Source of the DNA: CAG-791 sp000431495
Lineage (GTDB): Bacteria; Bacillota; Clostridia; Lachnospirales; Lachnospiraceae
Assembly (NCBI GenBank): GCA_052117605.1
Contig: JBQKIT010000004.1
Strand: one strand, 5' to 3'
Length of the DNA stretch: 64,000 nt
The notes beneath the pieces were generated by a model. That model was not told the origin of the DNA. It worked only from the letters and a program-made list of their open reading frames with translations, and made no database searches. Shown here piece after piece: positions 43,910 to 52,711 of the stretch. The stretch's first letter is position 1; each line of letters opens with the position of its first letter. Both the position numbers and the translations under genes were made by a program.

Positions 43910-45868
43910 ATGTGCGGAATAGCCGGGATCATTAATATCAACGGACAGGCCGATCAGCGGGACAACATGCAGAGAATGCGGGACCGCATGCTGCATCGCG
44001 GTCCGGACGGCGGCGGAACCTGGGTTTCACCGGACGGAAGATGTACGCTCGGACACCAGAGGCTCTCGATTCTGGATCTTTCTGCGAACGGCGCACAGCC
44101 GATGCTTTCACATTCCGGAAAGTCTGCCATTGTCTACAACGGAGAGATCTATAATTTTGCAGGTGTCAGGGCGCAGCTTGTGAAGGACGCGGAGGCAAAG
44201 GGGCAGAGCATCACGTTCCGAAGCACCTGCGATACCGAGGTGCTGCAGGAGGCCATCGAGTTTTACGGCATGAAAAAGGCGCTTTCCCTGTGCAAGGGAA
44301 TGTTCGCCATTGCCTTTTATGAACTGGAAACCGGGACGCTGACGCTGGCAAGAGATCGGATCGGGGAGAAGCCTTTGTACTACGGGTGGCTCTCCGGGCT
44401 GCCGGATGAGGATAACAGAGACGGCAGGGAGGAAAGCGGAGAGACCGTTTTTGCTTTTTCCTCGGATCTTGGCAGCATTCGTGCGATCCGCGGTTTTTCC
44501 AATCCGATCCGGGAGAAGGTTCTGGATCTGTATTTTGAGCATGGTGTGATCCCGGCTCCTTATACCATCTATCAGGATATCTTCAAGCTGGAGCCAGGCA
44601 AGATTCTTACACTCACGCTGCCCGGTACGAGAGAGGACGCGGAGCAGGAGGTCTACTGGTCGGTGACGGAGACTGCGGTTTCCGGACAGAAGCATCTCTT
44701 TACCGGGACAAGAAAGGAAGCTGCGGATGAGCTGGAGCGGCTTCTTCGTGCTTCGATCCGGGACCAGATGGTGGCGGATGTGCCGCTGGGAGCATTTCTT
44801 TCTGCGGGGATTGATTCCGGAACGATCGTGTCCCTGATGCAGCAGGAGAGCAGCCGGAGGGTGAAGACCTTCACCATCGGCATGGAGGATCCTGCGTACA
44901 ATGAGGCGGCGATTGCGGCTCAGATTGCACAGCACCTTGGGACCGAGCACACGGAGCTGACGATTACGGAGGAGGATGCGAAAGCAGTGATTCCTCTCCT
45001 GCCGGCCATGTTCTCCGAGCCGTTTGCAGATTCATCACAGATTCCGACGTACCTCGTCAGCAAAATGACCAGGGAGCATGTGACCGTATCCTTGTCCGGT
45101 GATGCCGGCGATGAGCTGTTCTGCGGCTATTATGACTATCCTTCGACAGCACGCAAGTGGGGGAAGATCTGCGGAATCCCGTATCCTCTCCGAAAGGCGG
45201 CAGGAGCAGTCCTTGAACACAGTCCGCTTTCGTCCCGCGAGCTGGTCCGAATCAAGAGTCAGATTCTGCAGGCAAAGAGCCCGGAGGAGGTGTACCGTCT
45301 TTCCTTTGAGACCGATCCCCTGCTGTTTCAGATTGCCAAAAGGCACGGGGAGCTTCCCTATGCTTACACGCAGACCGGCAGGGATGTCACCGGCGAAGTG
45401 TGTCATGACATCATGCTGATGGACCTTCGGATGTATCATCCGGATGACATTCTGGTCAAGGTGGACCGTACGGCGATGGCGGTATCGCTGGAGACCCGCG
45501 TGCCGTTTCTGGATAGGGATGTTGTGGAATTTGCGTGGACGCTTCCTCTGGAATATCTGCGCGAGGGAGATACCGGGAAGCTTGTTCTTCGGGACGTGCT
45601 GTACCGCTATGTGCCGAAGGAGCTGATGGACCGGCCGAAGAAGGGCTTTTCCATTCCGATCCGGAAGTGGCTGAAGACGCCGCAGCTTCGCGCCTGGGCG
45701 GAGGATCTGATTGCTCCGGAAAAGCTCCGGGAGCAGGATCTCCTGAATCCGGATGTTGTGCAGCAGATCTGGAGAGATTTCATCGAGCACGATGTGTGGA
45801 GAGTCCAGATCTGGTACATCCTGATGTTCCAGGCATGGTACGAGGGGGAGTACAAGCAGAACAGGTGA
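43910..45868 (+). CDS. asnB: Asparagine synthetase, glutamine-hydrolysing
   Basis: The product is 652 residues. Cys2 of MCGIAGI is the glutaminase nucleophile after Met removal; RGPDGGGTWV and YNGEIYNF complete the Ntn domain. The synthetase half has LSAGIDSGTIVSL as the ATP pyrophosphate loop (SAGIDSG instead of the usual SGGIDSS). It makes asparagine from aspartate with ammonia channelled from glutamine. AAGAGG precedes the ATG. Confidence 0.93.
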   Translation: MCGIAGIININGQADQRDNMQRMRDRMLHRGPDGGGTWVSPDGRCTLGHQRLSILDLSANGAQPMLSHSGKSAIVYNGEIYNFAGVRAQLVKDAEAKGQSITFRSTCDTEVLQEAIEFYGMKKALSLCKGMFAIAFYELETGTLTLARDRIGEKPLYYGWLSGLPDEDNRDGREESGETVFAFSSDLGSIRAIRGFSNPIREKVLDLYFEHGVIPAPYTIYQDIFKLEPGKILTLTLPGTREDAEQEVYWSVTETAVSGQKHLFTGTRKEAADELERLLRASIRDQMVADVPLGAFLSAGIDSGTIVSLMQQESSRRVKTFTIGMEDPAYNEAAIAAQIAQHLGTEHTELTITEEDAKAVIPLLPAMFSEPFADSSQIPTYLVSKMTREHVTVSLSGDAGDELFCGYYDYPSTARKWGKICGIPYPLRKAAGAVLEHSPLSSRELVRIKSQILQAKSPEEVYRLSFETDPLLFQIAKRHGELPYAYTQTGRDVTGEVCHDIMLMDLRMYHPDDILVKVDRTAMAVSLETRVPFLDRDVVEFAWTLPLEYLREGDTGKLVLRDVLYRYVPKELMDRPKKGFSIPIRKWLKTPQLRAWAEDLIAPEKLREQDLLNPDVVQQIWRDFIEHDVWRVQIWYILMFQAWYEGEYKQNR

Positions 45869-45960
45869 AAAAAATCGCAGGAAAAATGTGTCCGGCACAG
45901 AAACAGGGAAAGATATTGACAGCACAGAGATGGTGTGTTATCTTAACTGGGTCTGAGTAA

Positions 45961-46232
45961 TCAGAAGACATTAAGCAGAGTTCCACTCTCACCTGACCGG
46001 TTGGAATCCGTAGTTGATATGAATTCTACACTGGCAGCGTTCATGATTTTCATACCGCATGAAGGAAGCAGGATCACGATTTGGGATGATTCGAGGTGCT
46101 TCTGACAGCAGCAACAGCTGCGCAATCGTCAGAATGCGGATGGAGTACCGGCGGACAATTCCGCATGTGCTTTCACAGAATGTGAGAAATGATGACAGTG
46201 GCGTCTGCTACTGTCATTTTTGTTTTGTCAGC
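45961..46232 (+). promoter_or_regulatory. infC/L20-type leader with attenuator
   Basis: The 400 bp before infC hold no gene. From about 45961 the sequence has several short inverted repeats and ends in a terminator: ATGACAGT (46192) pairs with ACTGTCAT (46210), then TTTTTGTTTT. Position and design match the L20-autoregulated leaders of Firmicutes infC operons, in which L20 excess favours termination. Exact folding not computed. Confidence 0.7.
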
Positions 46233-46268
46233 ACCTGACGATTCAGGCAGTATGAGGAGGGCAAACCC

Positions 46269-46808
46269 ATTAATAACAACAATAATCGAAGACAGCAGCG
46301 TAAGCCGGAAGTGCCGATTAATGAGCAGATCCGGGAGAAGGAAGTCCGTGTGATCGGTGCAGACGGAGAACAGCTCGGCGTTATGCCTACGGAAGAGGCA
46401 AGGAAGATGGCCCGGGATGCAGAACTGGATCTGGTTCTGATTGCAGCTACGGCGCAGCCGCCGGTCTGCCGGATCATTGACTACGGCAAGTTTAAGTACG
46501 AGCGTCTTCGTAAGGAAAAGGAAGCCAAGAAGAAGCAGCATGTTGTGGAGATCAAGGAAATCCGTATGTCCCCCAACATCGATCAGAATGACCTCAACAC
46601 GAAGGTTGGTTCTGCAAGAAAGTTCCTGGAGCGCGGTGACCGCGTGAAGGTGACGCTTCGCTTCCGCGGCCGTGAGATGGCGCATATGAATGAGAGCGCT
46701 CACATCCTGACGGATTTTGCCAACGCACTGGTGGACATCGCCGTGGTTGACAAGGCACCGAAGGTAGAAGGAAGGTCCATGTCCCTGTTCCTGGTTCAGA
46801 AGAAGTAA
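46269..46808 (+). CDS. infC: Translation initiation factor IF-3 with AUU start
   Basis: The product is 179 residues. The frame is open upstream of the first GTG (46311) and the true start is ATT at 46269: AGGAGG lies eight bases before it and the encoded start (INNNNNRRQQRKPE, then VPINEQIREKEVRVI) matches other clostridial IF-3. AUU starts on infC are known from enterobacteria and bacilli and allow IF-3 to repress its own synthesis. Both domains are present (PPVCRIIDYGKFKYE linker region, KVTLRFRGREMAH in the C-domain). Confidence 0.93.
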   Translation: MNNNNNRRQQRKPEVPINEQIREKEVRVIGADGEQLGVMPTEEARKMARDAELDLVLIAATAQPPVCRIIDYGKFKYERLRKEKEAKKKQHVVEIKEIRMSPNIDQNDLNTKVGSARKFLERGDRVKVTLRFRGREMAHMNESAHILTDFANALVDIAVVDKAPKVEGRSMSLFLVQKK

Positions 46809-46881
46809 TCCGAATCGGACAGAGTGCAGGAAGTATCAACACAAGACCGGTTTTTGACCGGATCAGAAGGAGGAATTAGTC

Positions 46882-47079
46882 ATGCCCAGAATGAAAACAA
46901 ACAGATCCGCTGCAAAGCGCTTCAAACTCAGCGGAAATGGTAAGCTGATCCGCAACAAGGCTTATAAGAGCCACATCCTTACCAAGAAGACCACGAAGAG
47001 AAAGAGAAACCTTCGTCAGCCCGCAGTTACGGATGCAACAAACGTAAAGAACATGAAGAAGATCATGCCTTACCTTTAA
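46882..47079 (+). CDS. rpmI: Ribosomal protein bL35
   Basis: The product is 65 residues, very basic, with the family signature [17 protein letters not shown] start ([13 protein letters not shown]) and [15 protein letters not shown]. It lies between infC and rplT in the standard operon order. AGGAGG precedes the ATG. Confidence 0.97.
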   Translation: MPRMKTNRSAAKRFKLSGNGKLIRNKAYKSHILTKKTTKRKRNLRQPAVTDATNVKNMKKIMPYL

Positions 47080-47118
47080 TTCAGGTGCATGATGGTTATT
47101 TGATGGAGGAAATCGAAG

Positions 47119-47472
47119 ATGGCAAGAATTAAAGGTGGCTTGAACGCCAAGAAGAAGCATAACAGAGTTCTGAAGCTTGCAAAGGGCTACAGAGGAGCAA
47201 GATCCAGCCAGTACAGAGTAGCGAAGCAGTCTGTCATGCGTGCACAGAATTCTGCATTTGAGGGCAGAAAGCTCCGCAAGAGAGATATGAGATCTCTCTG
47301 GATCGCACGTATCAATGCAGCTGCAAGAATCAATGGCCTTTCCTACAGCAAGATGATGCATGGCCTTAAGGTTGCAGGCATCGACATCAACCGCAAGATG
47401 CTTGCAGAGATGGCTGTTAACGATGCAGCCGGATTTGCAGCACTTGCAGAAGTTGCGAAGCAGAACGCATAA
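47119..47472 (+). CDS. rplT: Ribosomal protein bL20
   Basis: The product is 117 residues with [20 protein letters not shown] at the N-terminus and [20 protein letters not shown] in the C-domain. bL20 binds 23S rRNA early in assembly and, in Firmicutes, the operon leader. Last gene of the operon. Confidence 0.97.
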   Translation: MARIKGGLNAKKKHNRVLKLAKGYRGARSSQYRVAKQSVMRAQNSAFEGRKLRKRDMRSLWIARINAAARINGLSYSKMMHGLKVAGIDINRKMLAEMAVNDAAGFAALAEVAKQNA

Positions 47473-47506
47473 TTGCAGACCAGACTGAGATCGAAAGATG
47501 CAAGGG

Positions 47507-47535
47507 AGCAGAACACGGAAGTGTTCTGCTTTTTG
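47507..47535 (+). terminator. Terminator of the infC-rpmI-rplT operon
   Basis: AGCAGAACAC/GTGTTCTGCT with a GGAA loop, then TTTTT. Confidence 0.92.
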
Positions 47536-47581
47536 TATTTGCGAGATTGGAGCGCTGTGGTGCGCTGACGGGAGAATTCAG

Positions 47582-48244
47582 ATGAATTTATTTGATGTTG
47601 TAGGGCCGATTATGGTAGGACCATCAAGCTCACATACGGCAGGAGCGGTGCGGATCGGAAACGTGAGCCGGAAGCTCCTTGGAGAAGAGGTGCGGAAAGC
47701 GGAAATTGGGCTGCATGGCTCCTTTCTTGCAACAGGAAGCGGGCATGGGACAGATCGAGCGCTGGTTGCCGGGCTCCTGGGACTGGTCGTGGATGATGAC
47801 CGGATTCCGCACAGCTTTGAGCTGGCAGCAGAGCGCGGAATGGAATTTCATTTCGGACCGGTGGATCTGGGGGAGGATGCGAACCCGAATTCGGCGAGAC
47901 TCCTTCTGACATCAAAATCCGGCAGAGAGCTGGAAATCGTAGGAGCCTCCGTGGGAGGCGGCAGGATCATGATCACAGAGCTTGACGGTCTGGCGGCGAA
48001 TTTCAGCGGCGATTATCCGACTCTGATTGTTCACAATGAGGATCAGCCGGGACATGTTGCGGAGGTGACGTCCATGCTGCAGCATAAGTCGGTCAACATT
48101 GCGACGATGCAGCTCTATCGTTCCGGAAGAGGCGGCCATGCCGTGATGGTTCTGGAATGTGATCAGGAAATACCGATCGAAGCCGTGCACTGGCTGGAGC
48201 ATCTTGAGGGCGTGGAGAAGGTGACTTATTACAGCCTGCTGTAG
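47582..48244 (+). CDS. sdaAB: L-serine dehydratase, beta subunit
   Basis: The product is 220 residues. LFDVVGPIMVGPSSSHTAGA is the family start and binds the substrate carboxylate side; the C-terminal ACT domain (VHNEDQPGHVAEVTSML) is also present. With the alpha subunit it deaminates L-serine to pyruvate using a [4Fe-4S] cluster. GGGAG supports the ATG at 47582; the longer frame from 47498 runs through the rplT terminator and is rejected. Confidence 0.93.
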   Translation: MNLFDVVGPIMVGPSSSHTAGAVRIGNVSRKLLGEEVRKAEIGLHGSFLATGSGHGTDRALVAGLLGLVVDDDRIPHSFELAAERGMEFHFGPVDLGEDANPNSARLLLTSKSGRELEIVGASVGGGRIMITELDGLAANFSGDYPTLIVHNEDQPGHVAEVTSMLQHKSVNIATMQLYRSGRGGHAVMVLECDQEIPIEAVHWLEHLEGVEKVTYYSLL

Positions 48245-48291
48245 AAACATACAGCCTTCTGATGAATTCCGAGGAGAGGAGCAGAGAGAAC

Positions 48292-49173
48292 ATGTATCAA
48301 TCACTGGACGAGATAACGGCGGCATGCAGCACGGAAGAGAAAGCCTTCTGGCAGGTGGTGCAGGAGGACGACTGCAGAGAGGAGGGAATCGGCAGGGAAG
48401 AGTCGGAAAAGCGAATGGCGGAGATTTTGGCGGCTATGAAGGCATCCGATGAGGACTATGACCCATCCCTGAAATCTGCAAGCGGTCTTGTGGGGACGGA
48501 TGCGGAACGGCTTCATGACAGAAAGGAAAGAGGCGGACTTCTCTGCGGGCCGTTCTGTGCTTCGGTGATGGAGAGGGCTCTGCGGGTTGCGGAATCCAAT
48601 GCCTGCATGAAGCGGATCGTTGCCGCACCGACCGCAGGCTCCTGCGGCGTGGTTCCTGCCGTTCTTCTTTCCATGCAGGAGAAAAAGCATTTTACGGATG
48701 AGCAGATGATTCAGGCACTGTACACTGCCGGAGGCATTGGCGGCGTGATTGCGCATCGCGCGAGTCTCTCCGGAGCTGCAGGGGGATGTCAGGCGGAAAT
48801 TGGCGCAGCATCTGCGATGGCAGCAGGGGCTGCGGTGAGTCTTCTCGGCGGAACGCCGGATCAGATGTGTCATGCCGCAGCGATGGCGCTTTCCGCTCTC
48901 ATGGGACTTGTCTGTGATCCTGTCGCGGGACTTGTGGAGGTTCCCTGTGTGAAGCGAAACGTCATCGGTGCGATGAATGCGGTTTCCTGTGCGGATATGG
49001 CAATGGCTGGCATTACCAGCCGGATTCCTCCGGACGAGGTGATTGATGCCATGAAGGCGGTAGGACATGCAATGTCTCCCGATCTTCGGGAGACCGGGCG
49101 CGGCGGCCTTGCAGGAACTCCAACCGGGCAGAGGATCCGGGACAGGATCGGACACCCGGCGGGAGAGGTCTGA
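48292..49173 (+). CDS. sdaAA: L-serine dehydratase, alpha subunit
   Basis: The product is 293 residues with the cluster-binding cysteines in AAPTAGSCGVVPAVL, GAAGGCQAEIGAASAM and GLVCDPVAGLVEVPCVKRN. GAGGAGAGGAG precedes the ATG at 48292; the earlier in-frame ATG at 48262 has no ribosome site. The gene ends 8 bp from the convergent DnaJ-like gene. Confidence 0.94.
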   Translation: MYQSLDEITAACSTEEKAFWQVVQEDDCREEGIGREESEKRMAEILAAMKASDEDYDPSLKSASGLVGTDAERLHDRKERGGLLCGPFCASVMERALRVAESNACMKRIVAAPTAGSCGVVPAVLLSMQEKKHFTDEQMIQALYTAGGIGGVIAHRASLSGAAGGCQAEIGAASAMAAGAAVSLLGGTPDQMCHAAAMALSALMGLVCDPVAGLVEVPCVKRNVIGAMNAVSCADMAMAGITSRIPPDEVIDAMKAVGHAMSPDLRETGRGGLAGTPTGQRIRDRIGHPAGEV

Positions 49174-49181
49174 GGCGGATT

Positions 49182-49952
49182 TCACCACATCGGATAGCCT
49201 CCGCAGCACAGGCCGCCTCCGCCGCAGCAGAGATTGAGTGCGGCATTCAGAAGGCACAGCCGCAGACACCAGTTGGCGGTACCGGAGGAGAAGGTCTCAT
49301 AGGGATTCTGCCGGGACTGATACCAGCTGCTGCCGGAGTTGAGCCGCTGCACCAGCTCCTGATAGGTCTGGTTGGAGGGCTCCATCTGCGCGGCTGTCTG
49401 CGCCTGCTGAAGAGCCAGAACATTGTTGCCAAGGCCTGAGTTTGCGATGGCACTGTAGTAATACCACTGCGCGGAATGACTGGTAATGCTGTTCAGTACG
49501 TTGAGAGCTTCCTGATAGTGCCGGCTGTTCAGATAATTGGCTGCCGCCTGAAGCCGGATGGAATCCTCATCCTGGCTTTGATTCTGATAGGAGCGCTGCT
49601 GACTGCTGAAGCCTCCGAAGCCGCCGCCGAAGAAATCTCCCCAGAAGTCTCCGTCATACGGACCGCGGTAACCGTATCCGCCGGACGATCCGTAGGAACC
49701 GCCATAGGAGCCGGAGGAACCATAGCCGGAACCGGAAGAAGAGCCGGAACTTGAATAAGGGTGCTGGCGCTCATACATGATCTGCTTGTATGCGGCCTGC
49801 ACCTCTTTGAATTTCTCCTCCGCCTGTTCCTTGTTGGGATTATTGATGTTGGAGTCCGGATGATATTTGCGGGAAAGCGTCCGGTAAGCCTTCTTGATGT
49901 CGTCGTCGGTTGCACTGCGTGAGACGCCGAGAACCTGATAAGGATCAGACAT
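49182..49952 (-). CDS. DnaJ-domain protein with Gly/Ser/Tyr-rich linker
   Basis: The product is 256 residues. Residues 3-65 form a J domain with the catalytic HPD (31-33, RKYHPDSN), so it should stimulate a DnaK ATPase. A Gly/Ser/Tyr-rich region (about 68-120) and a TPR-like part (about 130-200, [20 protein letters not shown]) follow, then a Cys/Gly-rich tail. It has no zinc fingers or client domains of true DnaJ. It is the last gene of a minus-strand cluster with DUF5685 and a zinc-ribbon protein. AAAGGAATT precedes the ATG. Confidence 0.88.
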   Translation of the reverse strand: MSDPYQVLGVSRSATDDDIKKAYRTLSRKYHPDSNINNPNKEQAEEKFKEVQAAYKQIMYERQHPYSSSGSSSGSGYGSSGSYGGSYGSSGGYGYRGPYDGDFWGDFFGGGFGGFSSQQRSYQNQSQDEDSIRLQAAANYLNSRHYQEALNVLNSITSHSAQWYYYSAIANSGLGNNVLALQQAQTAAQMEPSNQTYQELVQRLNSGSSWYQSRQNPYETFSSGTANWCLRLCLLNAALNLCCGGGGLCCGGYPMW

Positions 49953-50042
49953 GAAGTGAATTCCTTTCGTCAGTAAAATGATATCGGATACCGTGATTGA
50001 CTAATTAAGTCAAAAACGGCTGAGCGTAATTTCGGCCAGTTT

Positions 50043-50978
50043 TCAGTCAGAGTGCTTCGATTCCTGCAGGGAGGAATCGGCACCGAGTATCGTGGCATCG
50101 GAAAAGGCGGCGGGGGAATGGCTGCGCACGGAATCGGAAGAAGCATCCGGCGTAAGACCCTGCCGTCCGGCACGAACGTTATTGTAGCGGGTCCAGACTC
50201 CGGAGTAAAGGATATTCCGGAGAATGGGAAGATTCTCCACGCAGGGAAGAAGCTCAAATGCCTCGCAGCAGCGGGAGATCATCATGGTCAGAATCTGCTG
50301 GCAGCAGTCATCGAAATCAGGGCGGTCTGCCATTCTCTTCAGCGGATTGAAGCTGCCGCTTTTCTGATCCTTTTCCAGATCATCGTAGGCGTCCATGATG
50401 TAGATGAATTTTCCAAGGTAGAAGCCCATGTGGCGGAGCGGCTCCTCCCATTCGTCCTCGTAGATGGCAAACAGCTCTGCCATAATATCGCCGAAATATC
50501 CGGCGACCAGGTCTATGTCGGAGGAATCTGACTTCTCGGCAGCGTGAAGCTTATCAAGGCGATCCTTGATTACTGCTGCCTTATGTCCGTAGTTGATGCC
50601 GGCTTCCTGGCTGCGCTTCCGAAGGATTTGGGCCAGCATCAGCTTGTGAAGCTTTTTCTCATCGTTCCAGTCATCCAGACAAGCATAGTAGGACAGAATC
50701 AGATTCATGTCTGCAGCATATTCTGTATACAGATTGATCCGGGTCTGGTGCTCGCCGAGAGGATGCGCGATGCAGCGCGTCTTCGCAACCGTATCCTTTG
50801 CATCATAGAGATCCGAAAGGACCATGATGAGAAAGGTCATGTCGTAGCTGAGCGTCATTTGTCCGGGAAATCCGTATTTTCTCTTTAATTCGCGGCAAAA
50901 GCCGCAGTAATAGGAACGGTACAGCCCGACCTCGCGAACCTTCAGCTCCTGTTCATTAATGACAACGTAACCAAACAT
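50043..50978 (-). CDS. DUF5685 family protein
   Basis: The product is 311 residues, mostly helical. It starts with a CxxC (Cys25, Cys28 in YYCGFCRELK). Two aspartate-rich helix motifs, ACLDDWNDEKK (about 99-109) and DAYDDLEKD (196-204), are placed like the metal-binding motifs of trans-prenyl synthases, so a prenyl-synthase-like fold is conceivable. The C-terminal 40 residues are Ser-rich and disordered. GAGAGG precedes the ATG. Neighbours: a DnaJ-domain gene downstream and a zinc-ribbon membrane protein upstream. Confidence 0.75.
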   Translation of the reverse strand: MFGYVVINEQELKVREVGLYRSYYCGFCRELKRKYGFPGQMTLSYDMTFLIMVLSDLYDAKDTVAKTRCIAHPLGEHQTRINLYTEYAADMNLILSYYACLDDWNDEKKLHKLMLAQILRKRSQEAGINYGHKAAVIKDRLDKLHAAEKSDSSDIDLVAGYFGDIMAELFAIYEDEWEEPLRHMGFYLGKFIYIMDAYDDLEKDQKSGSFNPLKRMADRPDFDDCCQQILTMMISRCCEAFELLPCVENLPILRNILYSGVWTRYNNVRAGRQGLTPDASSDSVRSHSPAAFSDATILGADSSLQESKHSD

Positions 50979-51013
50979 AGAAACCTCTCCGGAATCCGTA
51001 GATAAAGTGCTCC

Positions 51014-51490
51014 TCAGGAATGCTTCTTAAACTCCTTGCCGCATTTCGGACAGCGGACCATGATCCTGCCCTTTCCCTTTGGAATACGGATCTTCTGTCC
51101 GCACTGCGGGCATTTATAGATATGGTAGCCGGCGTTTCTCTTTCTCTCCTGTGCATTCTGGCGAAGCCTCCAGCCAAGGTTCTGCATCCGACCCGAGAGA
51201 GAACGCATCCCGTTTCCGAAGGCACAGCCGAAGCGGCTGTTCCGGATCTTTCCGGAGATTTCCAGATATTTGCGGTTCTCGTTATAGCGCTTGGCAATGT
51301 TGCGTGAGAACATCCGGAAATACATATAAATCAGGAGAATCAGGGAAAGCCACCACAGGAGAGGATTTCTGAAAATCAGCTCCAGAATGATCAGAACCAG
51401 AATAACGCCGGAAAGGAACTGACTGAATTTGTCTGCCCCGTACCGCCCCTGCATGAATTGCATAAATTTGTAACGAAACCGATCAAACAT
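51014..51490 (-). CDS. Membrane protein with C-terminal zinc ribbon
   Basis: The product is 158 residues. Two hydrophobic stretches (about 25-63) precede a basic helix and a C-terminal zinc ribbon, YKCPQCGQKIRIPKGKG with VRCPKCGKEFK (two CxxC pairs). AGAAGAGG lies about nine bases upstream. First gene of the three-gene minus-strand cluster; the promoter is in 51491-51560, an AT-rich region. Function unknown. Confidence 0.75.
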   Translation of the reverse strand: MFDRFRYKFMQFMQGRYGADKFSQFLSGVILVLIILELIFRNPLLWWLSLILLIYMYFRMFSRNIAKRYNENRKYLEISGKIRNSRFGCAFGNGMRSLSGRMQNLGWRLRQNAQERKRNAGYHIYKCPQCGQKIRIPKGKGRIMVRCPKCGKEFKKHS

Positions 51491-51665
51491 AGGAAATAGC
51501 CTCTTCTTTAAATAAATTTGAACACAATATTTATTCTAAATTTTCGATAAGTAAATGCAATGAATGAAAGTCGAAAATAGTATTAAAAAAATCTAAAGAG
51601 CCGGACTCGTGTGTTTCATTCACGGTGGCTTATAGGAAAACATGATAGAATATGCGTAAAACCCA

Positions 51666-51738
51666 TTGACACATCCGAACGGACGGCGTATAAAGAGAAA
51701 CATAAATCATATATATCCTAGTTATTAAGTAGGATATA
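51666..51738 (+). promoter_or_regulatory. Consensus promoter and palindromic leader of the cystine-binding/cysK operon
   Basis: TTGACA (51666) and TATAAA (51689) are 17 bp apart. Downstream, TATATCCTA (51712-51720) and TAGGATATA (51730-51738) form an inverted repeat with a 9-bp spacer in the early transcript. It could be an operator, for example for a CymR-type sulfur regulator, or an RNA hairpin. CCGAACG in the promoter spacer and CGTTCGG at 51740 are also complementary. Confidence 0.7.
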
Positions 51739-51766
51739 ACGTTCGGAGATTCCCAGGAGGTAGATT

Positions 51767-52711
51767 ATGAAAAAGAAGACAGTCAGCATCGTTATCGCAG
51801 CAGCAGCCCTTACCCTGCTGGCAGGATGCGGTTCCAATACAGCATCCGGAGCAGGAGAGTCTGCATCCGCAGAAACAGAGGCAGCAGCTGAGACGGAAAC
51901 AGAGGAAGCGACCAAAACGGACGAGGAGACCGATCCTGCGTTCACGGAAGGCGGAGAAGCAGAGAGCACCGGTACCGTGGACCTTTCCAATGCGGACGGA
52001 CTTCTGAAGCAGGTCCTCGACAAGGGAACGCTGGTTGCCGGCATGGAGGGAAACTGGGCACCGTGGTCCTATCATGATCTGGATACCAATGAGGTGATCG
52101 GTTATGACGCAGATACGGCCAGAGCGATCGGAGAGAAGCTCGGCGTTGAGGTTCAGATCGTGGAAGCTCCGTGGGAGTCCCTGTTCGCAGGACTGGATGA
52201 CGGCCGCTATGACATCGTCATCAACGGCGTGGAGGTCACCGATGAGCGTTCGGAGAAGTATGATTTCTCAGAGCCTTATGCATATATTCATACGGCACTG
52301 GTGGTGCGCAAGGACAATGAGGAAATCAAGAGCTTCGATGACCTGAAGGGCAAAAAGACCGTGAACTCCATCGGCTCTACGTATATGGAGCTGGCAGAGA
52401 GCTACGGCGCAAGTGCGGCAGGCGTTTCTACCTTAAATGATACGATCCAGAACGTCATCGACGGACGTGCAGATGCCACACTGAATGCAGATGTTTCCAT
52501 TTACGATTATCTGAATCAGCAGCCGGATGCGAACATCAAGATTGTGGCCACCACAGAGGACGCCAGCCATGTGGCAATCCCGATCCGCAAGGGAGATGAG
52601 ACTGCGTCCTTCGAGAAGGTAGTCAATGCAGCCATTGAAGAGCTGAAGGCAGACGGAACTCTGGCAGAGCTGTCTGAGAAGTATTTCGGATCGGATGTAA
52701 CAAAAGAGTGA
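51767..52711 (+). CDS. Substrate-binding lipoprotein, probably cystine/cysteine
   Basis: The product is 314 residues. Lipobox LAGC (Cys21) is followed by a Glu/Thr/Ala linker of about 45 residues. The family 3 solute-binding domain has TLVAGMEGNWAPWSYHD, GYDADTARAIGEKLGVEVQI and VINGVEVTDERSEKYDFSEP. No permease or ATPase is adjacent. The stop overlaps the cysK start (TGATG), which points to a sulfur amino acid as ligand; it may use a permease encoded elsewhere. AGGAGG precedes the ATG. Confidence 0.88.
   Translation: MKKKTVSIVIAAAALTLLAGCGSNTASGAGESASAETEAAAETETEEATKTDEETDPAFTEGGEAESTGTVDLSNADGLLKQVLDKGTLVAGMEGNWAPWSYHDLDTNEVIGYDADTARAIGEKLGVEVQIVEAPWESLFAGLDDGRYDIVINGVEVTDERSEKYDFSEPYAYIHTALVVRKDNEEIKSFDDLKGKKTVNSIGSTYMELAESYGASAAGVSTLNDTIQNVIDGRADATLNADVSIYDYLNQQPDANIKIVATTEDASHVAIPIRKGDETASFEKVVNAAIEELKADGTLAELSEKYFGSDVTKE

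Noticed and set aside
41810..43996. 728-codon open frame antisense to glcK and the SpoU gene
   Set aside because: Crosses two real genes and two terminators, no ribosome site, low-complexity His/Arg/Cys-rich product.
46252..46360. Short frame starting ATG at 46252 before infC
   Set aside because: It overlaps the infC ribosome site in another frame and ends within about 35 codons; the AUU start of infC explains the region better.
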